A stretch of DNA of 28,523 bases, from IMG/VR virus record IMGVR_UViG_3300032213_000586, positions 1 to 28,523 of that record. One strand, 5' to 3'. The position numbers were made by a program, and so were the translations under genes. This stretch comes from a virus. The notes beneath the pieces are model-generated. The model did not search any database, had not been told where the DNA came from, and saw nothing but the letters and a program-made list of their open reading frames with translations. Positions 24,412-28,523 of the stretch are shown in pieces (the first letter of the stretch is position 1; each line of letters begins with the position of its first letter).

Positions 24412-25261
24412 CTACGATCTACCAGCTCCCATGTATCGGGCGTTGGCACACGATGGTTATATGGCGGGTCAAAGGAAAGCTGACATATCAGTAACTACCT
24501 TGATCGGCCCACCGAAGATTAACCAACTCAAGAAACGCTACTCTGACCAGATCGTAGAAGACGCATCTGACAGGGTGTGGGCATTACTCGGACAGTCAGT
24601 GCATAAAGTTCTTGAGTTGGCAGGCGGCGAGGATGAGATGACTGAGAAGCGTCTATACAAAGAAATCAATGGATGGACGCTGACTGGTCAGACTGACTTG
24701 TATGAAGTTGAGAAGGGAATCCTTTCTGACTTCAAAGTAACTTCAGTCTTCTCCTTTCTTCTTGGACAAAAATCTGAATGGGTAGCCCAACTCAACTGCA
24801 ACGCCCTACTTTGGAGAGAGTATGGCTACTCCCCAAAGAAACTTCAGATCGTCGCCATCCTTCGTGACTGGCAGGCAAGCAAAGCAGAGTTTGACAAAGA
24901 GTATCCTCAGTGTGCAGTTCACATTGTTGACATACCGCTTTGGGATAACGAAGAGTGCATAGCCTACGCTACGGAGAGGGTTAAACTTCACCAAGCGGCG
25001 GCAGCAATGCCAGACGATACCATCCCTGCTTGTGATCCAAAAGAGCGGTGGGCCAAGTCAGATACATTTGCCATAAAAAAAGATGGTAACAAACGAGCAG
25101 CAAAAGTGTGCGAGACATTGGAGGAAGCACAAAACTTACTTCCTACCTATGGCGCGAAACACTCAATCGAAACACGGGCGGGAGGCAACATCCGCTGCGA
25201 GCGTTATTGCTCAGTAGCTCCCTTCTGCCACTACTACAAAACAACCTATACAAATGAATAG
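24395..25261 (+). CDS. PD-(D/E)XK nuclease, RecB/Cas4-like, with C-terminal Cys cluster
   Basis: I chose ATG 24395 (288 aa); an upstream in-frame ATG at 24341 would overlap most of the preceding small gene. The core reads in order: His70 in LLGQSVHKVLE; Asp101 in LTGQTDLYEV; Asp112-Phe-Lys114 in GILSDFKVTS; and Gln132 in EWVAQLNCNALL. This H...D...DxK...Q order is the RecB/Cas4/lambda-exonuclease-like PD-(D/E)XK signature. The C-terminus has Cys268, Cys272 and Cys278 (IRCERYCSVAPFC), with earlier Cys213/Cys239 as possible fourth ligand, suggesting a Cas4/AddB-type 4Fe-4S cluster. It sits two genes upstream of an ssDNA-binding protein. Likely role: end-processing exonuclease in phage replication or recombination. 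It is not next to any CRISPR array. Confidence 0.78.
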   Translation: MTITNNYDLPAPMYRALAHDGYMAGQRKADISVTTLIGPPKINQLKKRYSDQIVEDASDRVWALLGQSVHKVLELAGGEDEMTEKRLYKEINGWTLTGQTDLYEVEKGILSDFKVTSVFSFLLGQKSEWVAQLNCNALLWREYGYSPKKLQIVAILRDWQASKAEFDKEYPQCAVHIVDIPLWDNEECIAYATERVKLHQAAAAMPDDTIPACDPKERWAKSDTFAIKKDGNKRAAKVCETLEEAQNLLPTYGAKHSIETRAGGNIRCERYCSVAPFCHYYKTTYTNE

Positions 25262-25490
25262 TAAGCTACTACCACATATCGAAAGACTGGCGATGCTGCC
25301 AGAAGAGAATAGGCAAGAGGCATTAGACTGGATGGCAAACCAACCATCAGCAAGCATAGATGAAACTGTTGATCCAATGAGTCGATGGGAAGTTCACATT
25401 TCTCTTAGTGGGGTATTTGACTTCTATTACATCTACGATAGATCAACCAAAGAAAAGAAAATGTTAGAATCAAACGAAGACAACTGGTAA
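25254..25490 (+). CDS. Small unknown protein (78 aa) between nuclease and SSB-like genes
   Basis: The gene begins inside the last codons of the nuclease gene (ATGAATAG, 25254-25261) and ends 7 bp before the ssDNA-binding gene. The product has a helical N-terminus (LLPHIERLAMLPEENRQEAL) and a C-terminal beta-type half with aromatic residues (RWEVHISLSGVFDFYYIYDR), ending STKEKKMLESNEDNW. No family is recognised. Its place between a nuclease and an SSB-like protein suggests an accessory of the recombination module, but that is positional inference only. Confidence 0.6.
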   Translation: MNSKLLPHIERLAMLPEENRQEALDWMANQPSASIDETVDPMSRWEVHISLSGVFDFYYIYDRSTKEKKMLESNEDNW

Positions 25491-25497
25491 ATAAATT

Positions 25498-26313
25498 ATG
25501 AGTAACCAATTAGACGGAATCGAACAGAAAGACATCATCAAACGGGTGACTGGTAAGGTCACTAAATTGTGGGAAGCCAAGACATTCAACGGCCCGAAGG
25601 GTGAGTTTGTCATCCAAGGTGGAGACATTGAGATCGACGGGCAGACCTACGGACTCAAGTTCTTCAACAATACCCAAGAGCAAAGCATCAAAGGCAATGT
25701 AGTTACCCTGTCATCAGTCCGTGGAAAGCATGGTCTGACTGGAGTATCCTTGGAGCATGAGTCTTACGAAGGCAAGAACGGCAAGGTAGATCGTGACATC
25801 ATCAAAGTCACAGCTACTGGTAAGGTTGAGTTTGACCGACCAAGTGAAGAGCCTGCCCGTGTCACCTCAACAGCCAAGGTTATCGTAACCGATAATCCAG
25901 AGAAGGCATTGGATGAGATCGTTGAGATGCACCAATACATCGACTCCTTGGTTCGCATGGCATACCTTGGAAAGATTACTGACGAAGAAACCCTTCGCTC
26001 GTATGTCTCCTCGGTCTTCATCGAAGCTAACCGCAAAGGCATCCACTATTCTTCAAAGGTCGAAGCACCTAAGAAGGAAGAACTCAAAGCTGAAGAACTT
26101 GATCCTGCTGACTGGGCATCTGCTATCGTTCCAAGTGGTTCACACAAGGGCGAGAAACTTGCAGAGATTGGCAAGAAAGACCTCACCAAACTCTATCAAT
26201 TCTACTTGGAGAAAGGGTTCACAACTCCATTCTCTAAGTGTGTAGAGCAAGCCGCGATAGACTTTAACCTCGATGCTCCTGTTGAAGAGGACGCAGACGA
26301 CATTCCATATTGA
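25498..26313 (+). CDS. OB-fold ssDNA-binding protein with SSB-like acidic C-terminal tail
   Basis: The 271-residue product opens with an OB-fold-like beta region (about 10-115): IIKRVTGKVTKLWEAKTFNG, GEFVIQGGDIEIDGQTYGLK, KGNVVTLSSVRGKHGLTG. A helical linker follows (about 130-195). A small domain then contains WASAIVPSGSHKGEKLAEIG and LTKLYQFYLEKGFTTPF, reminiscent of the G-x-H-K-G-x-x-L-x-x-I module found beside phage recombination and exonuclease genes. The protein ends EEDADDIPY. Bacterial SSBs end in an acidic D-D-x-I-P-F tip that recruits replication and repair partners, so the terminus is a good match. Proposed role: phage ssDNA-binding/annealing-associated protein acting with the Cas4-like nuclease. 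Palindrome copy 11 lies inside (V-I-V-T-D-N). Confidence 0.7.
   Translation: MSNQLDGIEQKDIIKRVTGKVTKLWEAKTFNGPKGEFVIQGGDIEIDGQTYGLKFFNNTQEQSIKGNVVTLSSVRGKHGLTGVSLEHESYEGKNGKVDRDIIKVTATGKVEFDRPSEEPARVTSTAKVIVTDNPEKALDEIVEMHQYIDSLVRMAYLGKITDEETLRSYVSSVFIEANRKGIHYSSKVEAPKKEELKAEELDPADWASAIVPSGSHKGEKLAEIGKKDLTKLYQFYLEKGFTTPFSKCVEQAAIDFNLDAPVEEDADDIPY
25881..25894. promoter_or_regulatory. 14-bp palindrome TATCGTAACCGATA, copy 11, inside the SSB-like gene
   Basis: Near-perfect palindrome (the sixth base T faces C), the same 14 bases as copy 12. It lies in the linker region of the gene, with no nearby start codon. Confidence 0.65.
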
Positions 26314-26317
26314 TTCT

Positions 26318-26331
26318 GTTCTCCCCAGAAC
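26318..26331 (+). other. Short intergenic hairpin GTTCT-CCCC-AGAAC
   Basis: A 5-bp perfect inverted repeat with a 4-nt loop lies 5 bp after the SSB-like stop codon, in the 42-bp gap before the next gene. There is no T-tract, so it is not a classical terminator. It may be an mRNA stability or processing element, or chance. Confidence 0.3.
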
Positions 26332-26355
26332 ACCTAACCTAAACACAAACACAAC

Positions 26356-27336
26356 ATGAAAAAGAAACCAGAATTAGAATTGTTCAGCCCAACTCAAGAG
26401 GGAATCATTGTTCCTCTTTCCAAATACCTAACCCAAATGGCCGAGTATGTTAAGACAGAATGGCCGGGTATCAACATCACAGAAACCCACATCAAGAAGG
26501 CATGGGCAAAGGTAATCAAGAACGAATACCTTGAAGATGATGCACCAGATGAGATGCTGGAGATGTTTGAGAAGATGTCCGCAGACTTGGACATGGCCGA
26601 GGAAATGGCAGAAGAACGCTTGGCTAATCCAGTAGTGGAAGCAGAAGAAGTTGAAGTGGAACTGACCGAAGATGAACCCAAGAACGAATCCCTCGCCCTT
26701 GTGGAGAGTGTAAAGGATGGTCTGGAACTCAGTTCATTCACTCAGAAGTTCGACATCGGATCGGGAATGACTCAGTGCGTTCCCAAAGGTAAGGTGGAGA
26801 TGAAAGACTGGGTAGCAGCATTCGCTTTCGGTTTGACTCTGGAGTCCGGCGCACAATGGATCATCGGTGATTCGGTGGTAGCCTTGGAGAACGCAGGGCA
26901 TGAGGATGTAGTCAACCAACTCTGCTCCAACTTCAAGAAGTCCTATCCAACTGTCTCCGGTTACGCCCGTGCTTGCCGCGCCTTCCCTGCCGACAAGCGT
27001 GATGCTACGCTACCATTCACAGTCTATCGTGAAATCGGCAACGCAAACTTCGGAGATGAAAGCACCAAGAAACAGAATGAACTTCTTGAAGCAGCGAAGA
27101 ACGAGAAGCTATCCTCGACTGAAGTAAGGAACCGAGTGCGTAGTGAGCAAGGTAAGGACGATAAACCATCCGGTCATCGCTTCCTCCTCCTCAATGTCGG
27201 CAACTTCTCCAACTCAGAAGTTCTCCGCTCAATGCCCGAAGAAGTCCAAGAACACCAACTCTTGATCGACCTTGGAGACAAGTCATGGTTTGATCCAGCA
27301 GAAGGTGAATGGTTGAAATTCGGAAAAGAACAATGA
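26356..27336 (+). CDS. Putative DNA-binding protein with ParB/KorB-like helical domain
   Basis: The 326-residue product has a short N-terminal region with a winged-helix-like look (about 13-55: IVPLSKYLTQMAEYVKTEWP...THIKKAWAKVI), a very acidic linker (about 56-112), and a helical domain (about 150-260). The latter contains FAFGLTLESGAQWIIGDSVV, LCSNFKKSYPTVSGYARACR, AFPADKRDATLPFTVYREIG and a final EVRNRVRSEQG. The sequence W-x-x-G-D...Y-x-T-x-x-x-Y-A-x-x-x-R-x-F-P-x-x-x-R...L-x-F-x-x-x-x-E-I resembles HTH domains of ParB/KorB-like and actinobacterial phage-type DNA-binding proteins. This makes it the best visible candidate in the window to bind DNA sequence-specifically, possibly the scattered palindromes; that link is untested. 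It is coupled to the next gene by ATGA. Confidence 0.5.
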   Translation: MKKKPELELFSPTQEGIIVPLSKYLTQMAEYVKTEWPGINITETHIKKAWAKVIKNEYLEDDAPDEMLEMFEKMSADLDMAEEMAEERLANPVVEAEEVEVELTEDEPKNESLALVESVKDGLELSSFTQKFDIGSGMTQCVPKGKVEMKDWVAAFAFGLTLESGAQWIIGDSVVALENAGHEDVVNQLCSNFKKSYPTVSGYARACRAFPADKRDATLPFTVYREIGNANFGDESTKKQNELLEAAKNEKLSSTEVRNRVRSEQGKDDKPSGHRFLLLNVGNFSNSEVLRSMPEEVQEHQLLIDLGDKSWFDPAEGEWLKFGKEQ

Positions 27337-27620
27337 AAGACGAGCAAATCAATTCCATTATAGCCAAAGCTCAAAATATCCAATTCGATAGGTATTACAA
27401 AACGCCAGATGGGTTTGTAGTGGACTGCCCAGATTATGTTAATGATCTAAATGCTGTTCACTTGGCAGAAGAAAACCTACTAACAGACCCATTTGATAGG
27501 AGAGAATACTATCAAACATTGGATGAGATGACGGGCGACCAATGGAATACAATTGTAGCATCGGCTCGCGCAAGATCAGTTGCACTCTTAAAAACACTTA
27601 AGAAATGGGAGGAACAATGA
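27333..27620 (+). CDS. Phage ABA-sandwich-like small protein (95 aa)
   Basis: I chose ATG 27333 because it overlaps the preceding stop (ATGA); an in-frame ATG at 27309 would add eight residues inside the upstream gene. The 95-residue product begins MKDEQINSIIAKAQNIQFDR, then has VDCPDYVNDLNAVHLAEENL and ends with NTIVASARARSVALLKTLKK and WEEQ. The order P-x-Y-x-x-D-L-N-A-x-x-x-A-E-x-x-L ... A-x-A-R-x-x-x-A-L-L-x-x-L-x-x-W matches the small 'phage ABA sandwich' proteins common in early phage operons, whose function is unknown. There is no enzymatic motif. It is coupled downstream by another ATGA. Confidence 0.55.
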   Translation: MKDEQINSIIAKAQNIQFDRYYKTPDGFVVDCPDYVNDLNAVHLAEENLLTDPFDRREYYQTLDEMTGDQWNTIVASARARSVALLKTLKKWEEQ

Positions 27621-27868
27621 TTCAAAAAATCTTAACCAAGCTATGTTTTTACTCATCTGAACAACTCATAGGCATTGCTAACAAAGCGTTGAATGATAGG
27701 CAGGAAATCTTAGAGAGATCAGAGAAAGAAAAAGCGAGACTCCAAACTATCAACTCACGCTTGCTGGTAAGGCTGGCTATGACAGAGAGAGCGCGAAACG
27801 AAGCTGAAGCAGAAGTGCAAAGGCTAACCAACTTAGAAATAGCAAGACAACAAAACAAAGAACAATAA
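27617..27868 (+). CDS. Small coiled-coil protein (83 aa), unknown
   Basis: ATG 27617 overlaps the preceding stop codon (ATGA). It is one of the few starts here with a clear Shine-Dalgarno, GGGAGG a few bases upstream (27607-27612), located in the end of the upstream gene. An in-frame ATG at 27605 is the alternative. The 83-residue product has a short N-terminal helix (MIQKILTKLCFYSSEQLIGI) and then a long charged heptad-like helix (ILERSEKEKARLQTINSRLL, AMTERARNEAEAEVQRLTNL) to a Gln/Lys-rich end. It is probably an oligomeric coiled coil. No family or function is recognised. Confidence 0.6.
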   Translation: MIQKILTKLCFYSSEQLIGIANKALNDRQEILERSEKEKARLQTINSRLLVRLAMTERARNEAEAEVQRLTNLEIARQQNKEQ

Positions 27869-27871
27869 TTT

Positions 27872-28153
27872 ATGTCAGAACAAACACCACAAAACGAAAC
27901 CTCGAAATCAATTCTGGAAGCTTTTAGTTTCCACAAATGCGATGACGAGACACTAAATGAACGAGTCCATGCAATGGCAAGCCTATTGCATACAGCAAGC
28001 ATGATGGTTATCAAATCAGAATCCCGTAAGGGTGAAGGGTTTGAAGCCATTAAGCACATGGAATTGGCGTTTTTTTATTACCGCGAGTCCCAATTCCGCA
28101 AGCGATTCGATAAGGAAGAGGAGAAAGAAGAAGCTCCACGAATCATTACATAA
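27872..28153 (+). CDS. Acb2-like protein, candidate cyclic-nucleotide sponge (anti-CBASS)
   Basis: The 93-residue product has a disordered N-terminus, then ILEAFSFHKCDDETLNERVH (14-33), a long helix AMASLLHTASMMVIKSESRK (34-53), a turn with GEGFEAIKHMELAFFYYRES (54-73), and a Lys/Glu tail. The pattern I-x-x-A-F-x-F-H-x ... helix ... x-x-x-A-I-x-x-M-E-x-A-x-x-x-x-R resembles the Acb2 family (F-x-Y-H-x-P...helix...A-L-x-x-L-E-x-A-M-x-W-x-N-x-A-I-A-R), including the short length and two-helix hairpin. Acb2 proteins of phages bind cyclic di- and trinucleotides and so block CBASS (and some Thoeris) signalling. The usual W-x-N near the second helix is replaced by F-Y-Y-R, so nucleotide binding is not assured. 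It is the last gene before the RNA-rich right edge. Confidence 0.5.
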   Translation: MSEQTPQNETSKSILEAFSFHKCDDETLNERVHAMASLLHTASMMVIKSESRKGEGFEAIKHMELAFFYYRESQFRKRFDKEEEKEEAPRIIT

Positions 28154-28154
28154 G

Positions 28155-28168
28155 TATCGTAACCGATA
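28155..28168. promoter_or_regulatory. 14-bp palindrome TATCGTAACCGATA, copy 12, upstream of the small-RNA promoter
   Basis: It begins two bases after the Acb2-like stop codon and ends 8 bp before TTGACA at 28177, with AAAAGTAT between. A protein bound here would touch or abut RNA polymerase at the -35 box. Confidence 0.75.
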
Positions 28169-28176
28169 AAAAGTAT

Positions 28177-28204
28177 TTGACATTGGTTTGAGTAGTGTTA
28201 GTCT
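28177..28204 (+). promoter_or_regulatory. Promoter of the kissing-loop small RNA
   Basis: TTGACA (28177-28182), 16-bp spacer and TAGTCT (28199-28204). The -35 hexamer is perfect and the architecture matches the two promoter-like sites at 23837 and 23992. The predicted start is near 28211. Confidence 0.55.
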
Positions 28205-28210
28205 GCCTGT

Positions 28211-28303
28211 ATCCAATACAAGTGGACGAGACTTGTAGAACCAGTTTCAAATTGAAAAATGGGTCTGTTAGAATCTCGTCCATTCTGACAGGCCCAATTT
28301 TTT
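28211..28303 (+). ncRNA. Putative ~93-nt small RNA with complementary hairpin loops (kissing-loop RNA)
   Basis: The element lies between a promoter and a terminator and has no plausible ORF. Hairpin 1 is ACAAGT-GGACGAG-ACTTGT (28218-28236): 6 bp, 7-nt loop. Hairpin 2 is TTTCA-AAT-TGAAA (28245-28257). Hairpin 3 (28261-28295) is a 14-bp stem with two G-U pairs and a 7-nt loop CTCGTCC (28275-28281), followed by T6. The whole loop of hairpin 1 is the exact reverse complement of the whole loop of hairpin 3, so a 7-bp (5 G-C) kissing interaction can form within one molecule or between molecules. Possible roles: antisense or sponge RNA, packaging RNA analogous to the interlocking loops of phi29 pRNA, or a structural decoy. 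No family is recognised. Confidence 0.65.
28261..28303 (+). terminator. Rho-independent terminator of the small RNA
   Basis: GGGTCTGTTAGAAT (28261-28274) pairs with ATTCTGACAGGCCC (28282-28295) over 14 bp with no mismatch, using two G-U wobbles that would be A-C mismatches on the other strand. AA and TTTTTT (28298-28303) follow. It is therefore a + strand terminator. Confidence 0.8.
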
Positions 28304-28523
28304 GCCACCATTGGATCGTGTAGCCAGCGGGGATGCGTGTAGGACGCACCGAGAGTAGTCTGCTAAATACTGGTGAAGGAGTGGAGTTGGAATGGCTGCT
28401 GAGACTGTTATCCTGCCAACTTAATGCTGTCCTTCGGGACGACTTGCAATTAGTCAACGAGATTAGACTAGCCTAGGTAAAGGAAGACCGCTGGGCGTGG
28501 ATTGTTAAGCGAAAGGTGACAAC
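28304..28523 (+). ncRNA. Structured noncoding right edge, probable RNA continuing past the window
   Basis: The last 220 nt contain no credible gene but many inverted repeats: an enclosing long-range helix CCAGCGG (28324-28330) with CCGCTGG (28487-28493); a hairpin GG-A-TGCGT / ACGCA-CC around loop GTAGG (28331-28350); AGTTGG (28385-28390) with CCAACT (28416-28421); a UUCG-tetraloop hairpin GTCC-TTCG-GGAC (28429-28440); and TAGTC (28451-28455) with GACTA (28466-28470). A GAAA tetraloop-like segment is near the end. This is more structure than expected by chance and fits a multi-helix RNA. I tried to match tmRNA, RNase P, SRP RNA, tRNA and group I/II introns by eye and none fits well. The right end is cut by the window. 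Confidence 0.45.

Noticed and set aside
24395-25261. Nuclease as part of a CRISPR adaptation module (true Cas4)
   Set aside because: No cas1, cas2 or repeat array is near; free-standing Cas4-like nucleases are common in phages.
28146-28457. Minus-strand 103-codon frame at the right edge
   Set aside because: It crosses a promoter, a terminator and the structured RNA stems, and the opposite-strand text has no recognisable composition; G-U pairs favour + strand RNA.
28304-28523. Group I or group II intron, tmRNA, RNase P or SRP RNA
   Set aside because: I looked for the conserved cores (intron R/S or domain V, tmRNA ends and tag, RNase P P4, SRP GGAAGG-type loop) and found no convincing match; the fragment is cut, so this is not final.

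Overview
The window is one strand-coherent block of a tailed-phage genome (Caudoviricetes). The internal virion proteins resemble the T7/podovirus type. Every gene I can support reads on the + strand, intergenic gaps are tiny, and many neighbours overlap by ATGA or TAATG. I see no integrase, tRNA, rRNA, terminase, portal, capsid, polymerase or transposase here, so only part of the genome is present. The host cannot be fixed. Promoter-like boxes of the form TTGACA-N16-TAGnnT and mostly A-rich leaders without Shine-Dalgarno sequences argue against a simple enterobacterial host; a Verrucomicrobiota-like or other SD-poor Gram-negative host is a weak guess. The lipoprotein in the lysis cassette supports a Gram-negative cell envelope.

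Layout. 1-831: lysis cassette (5'-truncated lipoprotein, small holin-like protein, L,D-transpeptidase-like putative endolysin). 864-7794: tail-fibre/adhesin array: a collagen-like fibre with a Gly-rich tip, a small tail-associated protein, two fibres with YadA-like repeats and self-cleaving S74 chaperone domains, and a fourth probable fibre. 7797-15858: probable tail nozzle, a trypsin-like serine protease, small structural proteins, a probable head-tail adaptor, a cupin-like protein and two internal-virion-protein-like genes. 15855-23840: one 2,661-codon virion protein with a zinc-peptidase motif, probably part of the DNA-ejection machinery. 23841-24058: a regulatory gap. 24059-28153: an early/recombination-type operon (small unknown proteins, a RecB/Cas4-like nuclease, an OB-fold ssDNA-binding protein with an SSB-like acidic tail, a ParB/KorB-like protein, a phage ABA-sandwich-like protein, a coiled-coil protein and an Acb2-like candidate cyclic-nucleotide sponge). 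28154-28523: a noncoding, RNA-rich right edge.

Three layers are not explained by the genes. (1) At least twelve copies of a 14-bp palindrome, TATCG-K-W-W-M-CGATA, are scattered across the window: three abut or nearly abut start codons, two sit upstream of the two best promoters, and seven lie inside genes. Chance predicts far less than one copy, so this looks like a genome-wide binding-site family (operator/stoperator, partition or packaging site). (2) A promoter and terminator at 28177-28303 bracket a ~93-nt RNA whose first hairpin loop (GGACGAG) is perfectly complementary to its terminator-hairpin loop (CTCGTCC): a predicted 7-bp kissing-loop RNA. A second promoter/terminator pair at 23837-23943 predicts another small RNA of ~73 nt. 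(3) The last ~220 nt carry several nested helices and no plausible gene, and probably belong to a structured RNA running past the window edge.

Working model: the late region makes the lysis, tail and ejection proteins. The operon after 23947 is transcribed from a promoter flanked by the palindrome and supplies recombination and counter-defence functions. The palindromes and small RNAs provide a regulatory or packaging layer. These roles are inferred by reading alone; no searches were run.
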